Origin: Ursus arctos
Lineage: Eukaryota > Chordata > Mammalia > Carnivora > Ursidae
Length of the DNA stretch: 64,000 nt
Assembly: GCF_023065955.2 (NCBI RefSeq)
Contig: NW_026622952.1
Location: forward strand, 35,041,813-35,105,812
Reading direction: 5' to 3'
Below are positions 23,640 to 36,599 of the stretch, in pieces. The notes under the pieces are model-generated. The model was not told where the DNA came from, searched no databases, and saw only the letters and a program-made list of their open reading frames with translations. The position numbers and the translations under genes were made by a program. Each line of letters starts with the position of its first letter. Position 1 is the first letter of the stretch.

Positions 23640-25555
23640 TTCGTTTTTACACATGCACTATGCACTTAGTCGTATCACGTTTTGCTGTTGTTAATTAGTG
23701 AACATGATGAAATCCAATTTGTGAAATGCTAGTCTTTTCTCCACTGAGCTGGTCAGGGGTGAGAGGTAAGCTGAGGAGCACTCTGCCTGGGGAGAGCCGA
23801 GGACTGGCTAGCATTGCTTTCGGAAGGCTCCAGGCTCCTGGGGTTATGTGCCCCCGAGCAGCAGCAGGGCTCACAGATCGCTTTCCCGCAGCACAGGACA
23901 TCACTTCCTTTAGACCAAACTCACCCACAGTGGCTTCTATTTATCATTCTTTCATTTCCCTCTAGAGTCCTGACAGGCAAGAATGCTGCCTCAGGGCTGC
24001 CATGCTGCAAAGTATGACAGCCTGCTCTCAGGGGACCATAAATATTTGGAATCTGAAGTGGATTGGGAACTTAAAAAAAAACAAAAACAAAAAACACCTT
24101 AAGAAACTGAAGTTTGGGAATAAGTTAGCCAAAGCCTGGATTCCTTGACATGCATTGGAGAAGCATTGCATTAAAGCTGACCTTTCTGCAGGAGTTTCTG
24201 GAGAATGATGGTTAGTGGTGTTTTTTTTTTTTTCTCTTTTAATGCGATAAAAATTCACTCTGCCAGCTGAGCATGCACTGTGGGGTGAGAGCGGGTTCCT
24301 TTCTCTGTGGGAGAGAGAAGTGTTCGAGTGAGGCCCTCGGGGGGAGTTCTTGATGCTGGCTACGGCTTTGATGAAGGCTTCAGCTGAAAGATACATCAGG
24401 TTTGAAATACATATTTTACAAGGGGAGGGTGTGGGATGGTGTCCTGGATTCCATCAGGCATGCACAGAGCATCCTGTCACGCAAGGCAGAGAGGCTGGGG
24501 GGGTGTGTGGTGAGGGGGTTGAGCTTGCTGCTCGAATCCCGGAGGAGACGAGGTCCTCTCACTTGCCCTCAGGAACAGTCATGTAACTTCTCCGGAGACC
24601 TGTCTAAACGAAGAAAATACAATTCTCTAATTCTGAGGAAGCCAAAGAGTCATGCTGCACAAAGAAAGAACAAAATAGTCATCTGGCTAAGTTGTTTGGT
24701 GAACTTTTAATGCTTCCTCCTCCGTAGTCCTAATAGGAAAATCTTGGAGCAGCGGTTTACCGCCCAATAGACCAGAGTTCTCCGGCCATGAACGCAATGG
24801 ACGAGCAGGGTCAAAGGCAGGGTCAAAGGCAGGGTCATGTGTCTTAAATCACCACATGCTTGCTGGTAGCTGTCATAGGTGGTGGTAGAAATCAGGGCTG
24901 GGGTGGACTGGGACTGGAATCCGGGAGGTGGGGGGGCGGGGAGAGCAATGTTGGCAGATGGGAAATCGGGCCCTTCAGGCTTGTACAGTAGGACTGTTTT
25001 TAAATCATATCCCTCCTCCTACCCCAAGACCACTCACTGTCCCTGGCAGGGCTAGCCCAACCTTCAGCTTGTGGGTTAAGTCCCTTGTGTTATTTACCCT
25101 TCCTCTCAAATCTCACAGAGGGAAAATCTGGTGATAGCCATCATCAAGGGGGAGCTAAAAAGAAAGAAGGGCAGAGGCATCATCAGAGGCCCAGAGGTGT
25201 GGAAGGCAGGCACCCAGCTCTGACCCCCTTGTGCTTGTGTGATGACCAACTCGGGCCCTTTTTACCACCAACTAGAGCCCATAAGCTTCTTCTCCACCCT
25301 GTACCTCAGACCCCTGGCAACTTCTCCACTAACTGCCCCAATCCTGTTACCTTGAACCTAGTTCTTTCTGACCCCAGGTCTCCAAATCCAGAATGGCAAA
25401 TTCCGGGAGTTCAAGGGCGATGTGAGAATTTGATAGAGTAGCTCCAAGGGATCAGTTTGGATCGGAGTGTGGTAGTAAAGAGCAGCCTTTCACCTTGTCC
25501 TAGGCAGAGCGGTTTTATTCCATATTGCCTTATGATTAACTGCCAGATTAAGAAA
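23640..25555. other. intergenic, nothing recognised
   Basis: No gene was recognised. A small tandem repeat, gcagggtcaaag in about 2.5 copies, lies at 24806-24838. ORFs of up to 122 codons overlap on both strands without support. Confidence 0.45.
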
Positions 25556-25559
25556 TAAA

Positions 25560-25920
25560 AATACAGATGCATTGATAATATGCTACAACGTGGATGGACC
25601 TTGAAATCAGGCTAAGTGAAAGAAGCTAGTCACGGAAGACCACATATCGTGTGAGTCCACATAGGTCAAATGTCCAGAATGCGCAAATCTATAAAGACAG
25701 CAAGTAAGTTCGTGGTTGCCTAAGGCTGCAGAATAAGGGGGCCCCAGGGATGGGGAGTGACTGATAATGGCTACAGGGTTTCTTTTTAGGGTGATACCAT
25801 GTTTTAAAATCAGATTGTGATAATGGCTGCACAACTCTGTGAATATACTAAAATTCATTGCCTTATATACTTAAAGTGGTACAGTTTTATGATACATGAA
25901 TATCTTAATAAAGCTTAATA
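25560..25920 (+). mobile_element. old L1 (L1M-type) 3' end
   Basis: The order 'gctacaacgtggatggacc', 'gctaagtgaaagaagctagtcac', 'gaccacatatcgtgtgag', 'gtggttgcctaaggctg', 'tggggagtgactgataatgg', 'tgcacaactctgtgaatat' and the ending 'tatcttaataaagct' is the classic 3' end of old mammalian L1M elements in sense orientation. Confidence 0.78.
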
Positions 25921-26099
25921 AGGTTTTTGGTAATATAGGATGGCAAGTTAAATTTGAATTTCAGGTAAACTATAAAAACAAATTTAGGGTAAGTATATGT
26001 TACGCAGTATTTGCGACATAGTTCTACTGAAAACATTTTCATTATTTATTTGAAATTCACATGTAACTGGATGTCCTGTATTTTATTTGGCAACCCTAC

Positions 26100-29000
26100 T
26101 TAGAATTCAATTAAATGTCTCAGAAAGCACCAATCAACAGCAAAAGTAAGAAGAGATAGTTCATGAGATGTCATTTAAATGAGATTTATGGGGACCCCTA
26201 CATCTTTTGGGCATCAAAATTCTTAATAATTAACCGAGACCAAGAACTTCTTAATTTAATGATAATCATTTTTTAAAAATCGAACTGTAGCTGCCGTGGC
26301 AGAATATTTTTTGGCTTGTTCACTTAGATGAAAAATTATTTTAACGTATTTCCTGTATAGAGTGAGATTTGCTATAGAGTAAATATTGTCATGCTTATGG
26401 AAGAACACGAGGCAGCACCTGTGAGAAAAAGTGATACATGTATATGTATCATACACACACACAGTCTCCCTCCCTCACATACATACATTCTTTGGATGCT
26501 TGTATTTGTTTTAAGGGGATGTCTCAGGTTGCAAACCTAATAAGCAGAATTGTTTAAGTTTGCACTTGCATAATGGTCATCTTTAAAAAATGACTATACC
26601 CCTGCTTTGATACTGGAAAATCTGGCATAAATTTGCTACGGTGGTGTAAATCAAAATAGCAGTTATTAGCTAGTTGTACCTGCAAAATTCTGTTCAGGTT
26701 CTTAGGCAGTGGTAACAGCAGACAATAATATTTTTCTTATCTTACAACTGGGAAAACAGAAAACTGCAATATGTTTCTCTGAATTTAATAATTTTATAAA
26801 TTGAAATTCAAATATTTTGGGGTTACAAGGCATTTAACCAAACCTTAGATTTTTGATTATGTATTTTGAATGAATAATAGGTGTTGAGCTAACCCCTTAC
26901 ACTGTGTTAGCTCAACTTCCCTGCTGGTATTGGTGCAATAAAGGATAAAATTTTCCAAACAAAAATTTAAATTCTAGATTAAAATTAAATCAAATTGGCA
27001 AGTTCCACGTAAGTTCAGAGAAAGAGGCCAGTCTTGCCCCCTGGAATAATTTCAAGAAGCATAAGTGGTATCAACATACGTGGATGTTATACGTGATCTC
27101 AACAGTGGGCAATGATTTTCAGAACACTTCTCCTCTTCCTACTTACACCTAGAGTTTTAGAAAATTGTTCATTTAGATCACATGTTGAGATTTAGATTCC
27201 TGAGAGGCCATGTTTCCTTTTTAAAAATTTCCTTTTAAGGGCTAAGGTCTTTATATAAGAAAGAATTTTCAAAAAAAAAAAAAAAAAGAGGTTGTATTTT
27301 TTTTTTTTTCAAAATAAGCAGAATTTAAAAGTGCAATAGTATTTGGGGATTGAATCTGCTTAAAAGAAGAAAAATCCAGGCAGCTGACTTTATTCCTTAG
27401 ATTCAGGAGGGTTCCTTCTGCTGAAACTCTCCAGGACTGGAGAGTTTCTGGAGACAGGAGCAGGGTGAGTGCTGAGCCCCCCAGAGCTGGCACTGCATGC
27501 AAGCACCACCTTTTTTCCTCCTTGTCTAGAGTTGGCTCATGGGGTCTGTTGGATTCTGGCCCCAGCCATGTTAATTCAAGCCACAATACAAATGAAGAAG
27601 TTCAAACTTCCTTAACACAAAAAGGTAGGACACTGGAGTCCTAACTGAGAAGTCACAGAATTGGCGGATCTGTAGCCCTTAGAATAGGAGAGAATGCTCA
27701 CTAGACTCAACTACAGGGACTGATACCACGGGAGAGGGAACAATTGGAAAGAGAAGAAAGTTTTTGTGCTTGTATGGCTAAATGATTTAATTAGAATCTC
27801 TCATTAAAAGTAATCACCTGTCCCAGACTTTATTTAGTAGGCAAGAATATTTGCAAATTGCAATGGTACACAGGGCTGGGAACAAATGATCCATGATATT
27901 CTTACTTGGAATTGGTGCAAAAAGCAGAGATGAACTTCACAAGGGCTGAATCTCTTAGGTATGAGTAAGAAGATAACCCATTCCTTTTCATTCATTTCTA
28001 AAGACTGAATATATTTGAAATCAGTACTACCATTTCCCATTTTCTATTCATTCTGTACCAGACGCTTTCTCTTTGCTATTTCCTTAACGTTTTAGTGTCA
28101 CTATCTTTGGGTCCAAGATAGTGGACCAAAACCAAGTCACCAGGTCACTAATCAGTCAACCAAATAAGGAAACAGAGCTTCTCCCCACCACTGAGCTAAC
28201 ATGTTGAATCAAGAACACATCGAATCTCTGTTTCAATTTATAATATGTAACACACACTATTATACGTTTATATAAACGATGCAGCCCTTCTTGTGTGTAC
28301 GGTAACCTCATAGGTTATATGTGGTACTGCTGGGACCTGCTGGAATTTGAATCTGGTCTAGAATCAAAGGTTCACCCTGAGGAGGATCACCAGTCTCTCG
28401 TATAAGGCCTTTGAAGAGACCATTTCAGGATCTTCAGGCACAAGGATGAAAACTTCCTCAGACACAGGAGAAAGAATTTCTTCTACTGGCAAAGAAGACT
28501 CAGCAGAACTTGGGGATTGAAGGTCCCCAGCTGTGTTGACTCTGCCTATATGCCCCCTTCCCAATTTTTAGGGTCCCACTCTTTTCCAATCATTGCCTTA
28601 ATTTTACTAAAAAAAGATCCTGTAAGGTTGGCCATTCAATTGGATTGGACTTTGGGCTTGGTTTTCAGAAATCCTGGCCCTGTAGCTACTGGAAAAAGGT
28701 TTGGTTTTAGGGCAAGCACAGATTTCTTGTCCTTTCGTCAGACCTTGAGTTGGGAATTTAAAGCCCTAAGTGCATCATTTTCTCCCTCAAGTTCTCTAGA
28801 ATGCAGCCAAAGAACTCTATTATATATGAAGTTTTTTTGTATGTGTGGAAGAAACTACTTTGTCACCAAAGCTTTGTTTGCTATGGACATTGACTGCAGA
28901 TAATTGTTAAAGTAACTTCCGCTGTCCATCTCACAGACCCCCATTATCAGGTATTATTAATGATCCTGGATTATTAAAGCCTTTACATTGAATAAGATCA

Positions 29001-29760
29001 GAGAACAAATTTCAGATAGCCTAGAATTGGGTCAGAGAACACATCTTCTGGAGCCATGTCTGACACCAGTTTCCCTATATGTCCCGGTTCAGTCAGAGAA
29101 GCCAAATCACTCTCAGTGATGCCGAATAATGGATTTATTTTAGGAATTAGACTTGACACAGTTGTAGAAGCTGCTGGGGGACTCTCTGCAAGGCTGTCAT
29201 CTCTCCATCTGGTGGTGACCCTCAAGTCTTCATAGTTTTAAGACCACCTAGCGAGGAAGGAAAGCTAGATGTGAAATGGGATCAACAAGGGCAGATTGTG
29301 ACCCATGAGAAGAAACCAGAGCCTATCCATCTGTCACTGCCTCCAACCCTGATGGCCCAGGGAACCTGTAGGAGAGGCTGGTGGTCTTCCCCATGGAGCT
29401 GGGCACATGCCTGGCCCAGGACGCAGAGACGCCAAAAAAAGAGATCTGGTGGGAAGTGGAGAAGTAGCAGCCACGGGACAGGGTGTGGCAGCATATCCGT
29501 GACCACGCCTGTGAGCCAACCACGGCCGGAGTCCCGCACTGACCGTCGGGAGCATAAAAATATGGCGGAGGCTTCACTGTTGACTTCCAAATATCATGCA
29601 CATTTCTCTGGTGGCCAACCCTAACCCAGGAAGATGCAGGAGGAGAATGCTGGAAATGTATGTGCAAATTAGCTAAGTCAATATAAGACAGTCACCACAG
29701 CAGCAAAGAATCAATTGTTCCTGTTGTCATGCAGTTTACACTCTAGTGCGAAAATGAATT
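26100..29760. other. intergenic, no gene recognised
   Basis: Mostly AT-rich unique sequence. It includes an A-run facing a T-run at 27271-27310. ORFs at 27269-27586 and 28364-29667 have no recognisable product and overlap on both strands. Confidence 0.45.
27271..27310. repeat. A-run / T-run inverted repeat
   Basis: About 18 A residues, then gaggttgta, then about 14 T residues: a perfect potential hairpin of A:T pairs with a small loop. It may be the remains of two oppositely oriented retroposon tails. Confidence 0.8.
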
Positions 29761-29772
29761 AAAAAATAAATA

Positions 29773-29828
29773 CATGTATATATATATATATATACACACA
29801 CGCATATGGGTGTGTTTGTGTGTGTGTA
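29773..29828. repeat. compound (TA)n/(CA)n/(GT)n microsatellite
   Basis: An alternating purine-pyrimidine tract: tatatatata, then cacacacgcatatg, then gtgtgtttgtgtgtgtg. Confidence 0.88.
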
Positions 29829-29831
29829 TTC

Positions 29832-30020
29832 CTTATTACAACCTTCTGAGATAAGTGCTTGTATTATCTCCTTTTTACAGATGAGGACGTTAAGGCAGAA
29901 ATAGGTTAAGTATTTTGCCCTAGGCAAAATACCTACAGCTCCTGAGTACCGGATCCAAGTTGTGGACCAGGGCAGTTGGCCATCAAAGCCCAGGGCCGTA
30001 ACTGCTACTCTGTTTTGTTT
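29832..30020 (-). repeat. MIR SINE fragment
   Basis: Reversed MIR signature: 'ttacaaccttctgagataag', 'tatctcctttttacagatgaggacg', 'aataggttaagtattttgccc', then a degraded tail. Confidence 0.68.
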
Positions 30021-30177
30021 ATTCTGCATAAAGCCTTCCCTAGACACTCAACTCAAACTGTACACGTCTTTCAGGTCATATGCCAGATTCTAGCGGTTTA
30101 TTGCATTCGTGCCGTTTTGTCCTGTAACTTACTGTAGTTGTGCTCATTGATAGCGGTCTCCAGTTGGACATAAAACT

Positions 30178-30395
30178 GCATGAGTTTTATTTATTTTTTA
30201 TTTTTTTAAGATTTTATTTATTTATTTTACAGTGAAAGAGGAAACACAAGCAGGGGGAGTGGGAGAGGAAGAAGCAGGCTCATAGTGGAAGAGCCTGATG
30301 TGGGGCTCGATCCCAGAACGCAGGGATCCCGCCCTGAGCCGAAGGCAGACGCCCAATGACTGCGCCACCCAAGTGCTCCAGCATGAGTTTTATTT
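30178..30395 (-). mobile_element. can-SINE with perfect target-site duplication
   Basis: The SINE body is about 30193-30380. The perfect 15-bp repeat gcatgagttttattt lies at 30178-30192 and 30381-30395. The SINE head is slightly mutated (caagtgctcc in place of caggcgcccc). Confidence 0.95.
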
Positions 30396-32150
30396 TTGCA
30401 TGCTGGCTCAGCTGCTCGTAGCCTACATTCAGTCGGCACCTGTAACTTCTGGTTGCGTTGACGTAATGCCTCTGATGGTAAGAGCAAGGTGTGTGTACCT
30501 GTGGCCCGGGCCACACCGAATGTGAAAGGAATCCTTCCTCAATTGCTTTCATCAATTCTTTGAAATGCGCCGAAGAAAAGAGAAAACGGCCAGGGCTCCT
30601 TCAGGGATTCCCTGAGTGCTGGTCTTATGATAATCACATAATCCGGACAAGTTGGGGCAAGAGAACAGTCGGGGAGGGATGAGGGGTCACTGCTGAAGCT
30701 GGTCAGGTGCTGCTGCAGGCTTCCGTCTTCTCTGCACAAGGATCATTCCACAGGATTATTAAACGAATTCCTGTAGCTCACTCAGCCGATGGAAGGTCTC
30801 AGAGACTTGAAACTTCAGGACTAGGCCCTGCATTTTTGTATGTCCCAGAATGAAAAGGATCTTTGTTGACTTTCGTTCAGATTTATTTAACATTCGGCCC
30901 ACAGAGACGGAAGGCCGTGTGTGACATGGAGGGGAAAGAGGCCCCCACCCACCTCCCATCATTTGGGCACCGGCTGTTATTGGCTCCCGTGAAAACATTG
31001 GAAGGGAATTTGTTTTGTGGTTGGGTTTCCTTTTTAACATCACTACAGTTATATCTGCAGTATTTCCTCAAATATGTGAGGGGAAGGGAGCGGTGACTTC
31101 CTAAAGGAAAGTATTTATATTTTTAGACTGAAATATGCTTTTACAAAGCTTTTCCCAAAAAATACATCAGAAGAGAGCTCTGAACAACAAGAAAACATCT
31201 CTTCAACTACAGCAAAGCAGTGTGGCTTATAAAATACAGTCTCATGCAATGAGAAAGAGATGAGCAGTTTTATTTTAAAGGACGACCAAAAAAGAAAATG
31301 CTTCTGGATTGGGGAATATCTGCCTACACTCCACCTTCTTCTGAGTTCTTTCGCTTGAGGCTCACACGTCAGCAGAGTCAGGAGTGCCAGTCCCTTTGGG
31401 CTGATAAGATCCAGCTCACTCTTCCAATAATGGGCCGACAGGAGGGGGGTAAGCGGGGGGAAGGAGAGGAAGCATGGGAGAGACACTCTCTTGTGAGGAC
31501 ACAGCCCACACTGTTTTGTCATAAATGTCCGTGTATTATAGCTCAACAGAGTCATGCAGGGCACCCAGGGCAGTGTTTTGTATGTTGTTGACCCCGTGTA
31601 CCAGGGAGGGGGGCCCCCCAGCATCCACATGCTTCACGAGCAGCTCAGGGGAGCTAGTCCTGGGCCCAACTGGTGCAATGGCTTTATTTTCCAAATGAGC
31701 AGGCGGTGGTCTAGAGGGTTGAGAGGACTTAACACAGCAGCCAATTTAAAGCCAATTGAAAGAGACGTGTGGCTTCAAGAGGGTTACTGTGCTGTGCAGG
31801 TGTGGGTGTAGACAGGCAGACATAGCCTCTACGATATGCTTTATGGGGCTCTGGGAAGACAGCCTCCCTGGCCCTCCGACCCTCTCTTACTCGCTCATCC
31901 TGAAATCCTTTAAAGAAGACACAACCTTTAAGTCACAGTTAGAGATAACATGGGAATGCGCTTTAAGAAAGTAAGAACTTAGCATACATATGCCCGAAGC
32001 GAAGGAGAGGTAAAAATGGGTAACTATTCATTTCTGAGCAGGTTTTGATATCGGAGGAAGGGGTGGTATGAAACTTCCTGGGACCAGGAAGGGTGCCCTG
32101 AACAGAGGGAGAATCACAGGTCACAGACAGAAGACGGCTGAAAGGTAGGA
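30396..32150. other. intergenic, nothing recognised
   Basis: No gene or clear repeat was recognised. The 171-codon minus-strand ORF (31115-31630) has opposing plus-strand ORFs over the same bases, no recognisable family and no splice support. Confidence 0.45.
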
Positions 32151-32288
32151 ATTTCGTTTTCTAAACTTTTGTTACGACAGTTTCAAACATTCAGAAATAT
32201 TAATAGTATAGTGATCGTCCAGAAACCTACAATTTGTATGAAAAAATGTAAACATATCCCCACATTTGTATCCCCTGTCCATGCATAT

Positions 32289-32290
<2 letters not shown>

Positions 32291-32320
<30 letters not shown>
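32291..32320. repeat. (GT)15 microsatellite
   Basis: A pure GT run of 15 units. ORFs across it encode Cys/Val or Thr/His repeats and are artefacts. Confidence 0.92.
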
Positions 32321-32322
<2 letters not shown>

Positions 32323-32329
32323 ACGTGTG

Positions 32330-33700
32330 CTTGGGGATGAGCAAGTGTCTAAGAGTACAGAGTGCACGATGCAGGAAAATGCCCACACGCCCTGCAGAGA
32401 CATCCAGAATTTACTCCGGGGCGCGGAGTCAGAGGAAGGAACTAGACCTAGGGTTCCTGGGATCTCAGCCTCTGCTCTTTCCTCTGTACGAAACACCCTA
32501 TTATTAATCACGATGATTCATAGCTACCATTTTGATCGCACTTCAGAGCCTTCAGGTCGCTTTCACACCATGCATGCTCTGCTCAGTGCCGCCGTACCTG
32601 GTGCTAAGGAAAGAGGAAGACAGGGGAGGAAGGGGGATGACACAGGGTGTGGAACGTCCTGAAAGCCCCGCTCTCCGAGGAGTGACAGCTCAAAAGATGA
32701 GGCGCTGTTCTTCTCGAACTGGTTCTTTTGAAGTTTTGCACAGGAAAAGTTGGAAAAGCTAACTGGGGGCTGTCAACCGGAAGAAGGTCAGAGTACTTCG
32801 CAGGAAAAGCAGATGAGGTGGTGACTGTGGGATCTGGGGGACGCGCACCTGCTTACCCCCGTGTCAGCACCTGTCTCCGCTGTAAGCTTCTCCCCTGAGG
32901 CTTCCTCCTGCTGGGATGCCCTTCTTGCCATCTCCTCGACTGGGCTGGGGAGTAACCCCTCACCCCCAGCCCCAGCCTGCCCCCCCACCCAGTGCTTACT
33001 CCCACGGCTGCATTTTCACTCTGGGCTGTCATTTCCTGTTTGTTTATTTGTTTCCCCCGCTGAGCCACAGAGGCCCCAAGGACTGAAATCGTGTCTTCCT
33101 TGCCTTTGTCAAGCTCCGTGCCTGCCACTCGCACCACACAGTAACATTTGTGGAACGAAGGACCAGAGACCATCAACTTTAATTCGGTGGAGTAAGATTT
33201 AGCTGCACGTGGAGTAAAGTGGAGCAGGATTTGTTTTTACTTCATTTTGTCATTTGTTTTTCAAGAGTGAGAGCGTTTGGCAAGCCTCTGAGGAAGAGAG
33301 GAAACAGACTTCAATGCAGTTAGGACAGAGGCTTAAGCAGCCTGGAACGTAGCCCAAGGGACTATTTGAGGAGCTAATGACCCATTCTTGGGGACAGAAA
33401 ATATGGATTTTTTCCAAACAAAGAGTTTATTGAGCCCTGTGCTGGAGTCAGCAGGGATGGAGGGTGCAAGACGGCAGGTGGAGGAAAACACCGGGGCCAA
33501 GAGAGGCACGTGGGTGTGGCGGGGAGCACTGCCCCAGGGAGCCCCCACTGCATCTCTAGGCTTTAACAGACGGTGAAGGTGATCAGTTCAACATAACCTC
33601 AGACTCGGTGTACAGCCTGAGCAGGTCTTTTCCAGTCTTCAAAGGAAGAGGTTTAAGTTTCCAGAAAAATTTTAAAATGTATATTTTCATTGAAAACATA
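32330..33700. other. intergenic, nothing firm
   Basis: GC-moderate sequence with overlapping ORFs on both strands and no product recognised. A weak L2-like piece may lie at 33040-33160. Confidence 0.4.
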
Positions 33701-33727
33701 CGTAATAGGGATGCCTGGGTGTGGAGT

Positions 33728-33870
33728 TTAGGAAGATGACAAAAGTTCTGGAGCTAAATGACAGTGTTGGCTGCACGACACTGTGAATGTACTTAATGCC
33801 ATTGAACTGTATGCTTTAAGGTGATGAAAATGGTACCTTTATGTTATGTGTATTTTACCACAGTTTTTAA
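33728..33870 (+). mobile_element. L1 3' end fragment
   Basis: 'acaaaagttctggagctaaatgac', 'ggctgcacgacactgtgaatgtac', 'atgccattgaactgtatgc' and 'tttatgttatgtgtattttacc' form the classic 3' end of an old L1 in sense orientation. The 14 bases before it (gggatgcctgggtg, 33708-33721) look like the first bases of a can-SINE head. Confidence 0.72.
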
Positions 33871-33920
33871 AACGTATTTTACAGAGTTAAAATAATACAT
33901 TTTATATTATGTGTATTTTA

Positions 33921-34112
33921 TTTTATTTTTTTAAAGATTTTATTTATTTATTCAAGAGAGAGAGCATGAGCAGGGTGCAGGGGCAGAGGCAAGAGGGAGA
34001 AGCAGGCTCCCTGAAGAGCAAGGAGCCCGTTGCAGGGCTTGATCCCAGGGTCCTGGCATCATGATCTGAGCCGAAGGCAGACGCCCAACCAACTGAGCCA
34101 TCCAGGTGCCCC
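33921..34112 (-). mobile_element. can-SINE
   Basis: T-tract, gattttatttatttattcaag, GA-rich middle, and the head ending gagccatccaggtgcccc. It sits directly beside a second SINE in the same orientation. Confidence 0.9.
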
Positions 34113-34117
34113 TGCTA

Positions 34118-34316
34118 TTTTTTTTTTTTAAGATGTATTTATTTGAGAGAGAAAGAGAGAGAGTGCACAAGTGGGGAGAGGGGCACAGGGGAAGAATCTC
34201 AAGCACACCCCATGCTGAGCGTGGAATCCAATGTGGGGCTTGATCCCATGACCCTGAGATCACAGCCTGCGCTGAAATCAAGAGCTGGATGTTTAACCGA
34301 CTGAGCCACCCAGGTT
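34118..34316 (-). mobile_element. can-SINE, older type
   Basis: T-tract, agatgtatttatttgagag, a longer middle, and the head ctgagccacccagg. Only about five bases separate it from the SINE at 33921, so one may have inserted next to the tail of the other. Confidence 0.88.
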
Positions 34317-34374
34317 TTGTTGTTATTGTTTAATTGTAGGAGTTCTTTATATTCTGGACATTAAGTTTCCAGAA

Positions 34375-35780
34375 GTTTTAACCAGTGTCCTCTTAGAATT
34401 GGCCAAGGGTTGATCTTGATCAGATGTACTCATTTCTCCTTTTTGCCTAAGGACAAGTCTAGGCTCACCAGAGGGAGAGATGAGGCCCTCCATGCACACT
34501 CCAGTTACACCAACTCCCCATAGATTTCCAAATATACCTGCATTTTCATTTCTCCAGGACTCTGGAGGGCAGTCCTCTACCCGGACCTCCCTTCCCCAAC
34601 ACGTCCACCCTGCAATGTTCAACTCACTTTGCAAGATCCCTTTCAAATGCAAGTCTTCTTTTGGTTTCTGGGGTAGTTGGCCTTCGAACTTTTTGGTCAA
34701 ACACCCCCTAAAAAGCTTTTGGAAGACCATTTAACCCTTGTACATGATCAGGTTGCTGACACTCCCAATTTTTTAATTCTTATGTTGAAATAGATTTAAA
34801 TGAGATTTAATTTCCAGAGTCTTAGAAAACTGATAATTTAAAATACGATTATTGTATTTCTCTTTTAAACGGACCCAGTGGTGTGGTATTTCCCCCAAAG
34901 GCTCTTTCCGTGCTGACCAGGTCCTGGGGCACCCTGCATCTGTGAGGACCTCCAGCTCCTCTCAGCATTGCAACTGGACCTCCACCTTTCGCCATTCAAG
35001 AAAAATTCAAGAACAAGTTTTTTCTTAGTAGTAGAATGAAAGTGATAGGAGGCAGTAAGAGTGGAGATGTTGGTGGGTTCCAGGAAGACGAGCCCAGCAT
35101 CTGCTTCTCCAATTATGGTTTCAGGCAGCAGCGAAACCACACTGGTTTGTGGGTCAGAGGGCAGAGAGAGTATGTGTTCCCTCTCCTCCTTGGGCCCTGG
35201 GAGGCTGCCGGATCCTGGAGAAGAGGTGGCTATGGGATGGGTTAGACATCCAGCACGTCCTCATGTCACAGAAACAGCAGGACGATTCTTGAGTATCAGC
35301 AAGGACCCCAGCACTCAGGGGGAGGACCCTAAAACTTGAAGGAGCAAGAGGATTGAAAGGCAACTATCTCTGTGATCAGGTGTGTAGACCAAATACCAAG
35401 GACCAGGAAGGCAATGAATGTCTAAGTGGATGCCAGTGTGGACTGAGGACTGACTCTTCTCCCCCATGACATGCGACCCCGGCTACCACCACCCAAACTC
35501 TAGATACAACCACAGGTAAAGGGTTGAATAAGATTTAGTTTCTCCCGCTCTGATGAAATGGTAATGGTGTAGTGGTAGCTTGAAAGATAGAATGGTATGA
35601 GTTAAAGAAAGGTAGAGCTATATTTCTTACACATCTGGGGGTACAAGAAAAAATATACTGAGACATAGACTAGCCACAAACGTATAGGACATATTATTCT
35701 TGCTCCTTTCATTACACATAAGGTCTGAGAATGGGGATTGTATCTGCTTTACATTGTGTTTGCATACTTGTGTTTCAGAA
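34375..35780. other. intergenic, nothing recognised
   Basis: No gene or named repeat was recognised. Opposing ORFs at 34347-34734 and 34865-35363 are unsupported. Confidence 0.45.
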
Positions 35781-35781
35781 A

Positions 35782-35805
35782 TGTGTGTGTGTGTGTGTGT
35801 GTGTG
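35782..35805. repeat. (TG)12 microsatellite
   Basis: A pure TG run of 12 units. Confidence 0.9.
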
Positions 35806-35879
35806 GTTATGGCAGCTGTGGTCTATGAGGAGGAACCATCTTGATTCCAAACAACTCAACCAATATTTCCACCATTCGA

Positions 35880-36005
35880 TTTGGTTTATGCCTTTTTTGG
35901 TCTCATTTTGGAATCACAATGTCTTTCACGAGTACCATACCGTCTTGATTACTATAGCATATCTTTTTATTTTGATAACTACACAGCTACAATCTCCTAT
36001 AAATT
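35880..36005 (-). mobile_element. L1 fragment
   Basis: 'cgagtaccataccgtcttgattactatagca' is the reversed form of a well-conserved stretch of L1 ORF2. It is truncated on both sides. Confidence 0.6.
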
Positions 36006-36379
36006 CAGGTTCTAATTTAGACCTTTTTGATTCCAGAGCATTCTACCTGAGGACATTCAGAGGCAGGCCCTTGCTCCCAGCCTGTCCCTTCCCCCTTCTC
36101 CTCACACTCCCAGCTTTGTCTCATAGTGCTAGAAGTCTCCTGTACACATGTTCAGATGCCCCAACTTTCAGGTGTGGTACTTAGGTCCTGTTTCTCTGCT
36201 GCCTGTCAGCTGGGGAATACCCTCAGCTCCTAGAGGGTTCTCTCTGCTTGTCCCACATGGGCTTGCACATCTTAGAGCCCATCGTGATGCACTGAAATCT
36301 CTCTGACCTTCCTTTCTGCCATATCTTTCTTTTGCCTTTCTCTTTGCCTTCAGCTGGAAGAAAGCTCTTCTTGGAAGGG

Positions 36380-36592
36380 CTCTTATGATCACACATGGTT
36401 CACCCAGATAATCTAAGACAATCTTCCTATTTTGAGGTCAACTGACTCAAATAACCTTAAATATATCCTCAAAGTCCTTAATTACATCCTCAAAGTCCCT
36501 TTTTCTATGTAATGTAACATATTCATAGCTTCTGGTGATGAGGACGTGTACGTCGTTGGAAGGCCATTATTCAGTTTACCACATGGGGGTTA
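36380..36592 (-). repeat. LTR fragment (ERVL-MaLR-like), tentative
   Basis: 'cacccagataatctaagacaatc', 'taatgtaacatattcatagc' and the ending 'ccattattcagtttaccaca' resemble part of mammalian LTRs read in reverse. It contains a 22-bp near-duplicate (catcctcaaagtcc twice around 36465-36500). Confidence 0.42.
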
Positions 36593-36599
36593 GAATTAT

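Noticed and set aside
31115..31630. 171-codon minus-strand ORF
   Set aside because: It has overlapping opposing ORFs, no recognised family and no promoter or splice features. A frame of this length is expected occasionally by chance in 64 kb.
32169..32662. ORFs with Cys-Val or Thr-His runs
   Set aside because: They translate the (GT)15 microsatellite and flanks.
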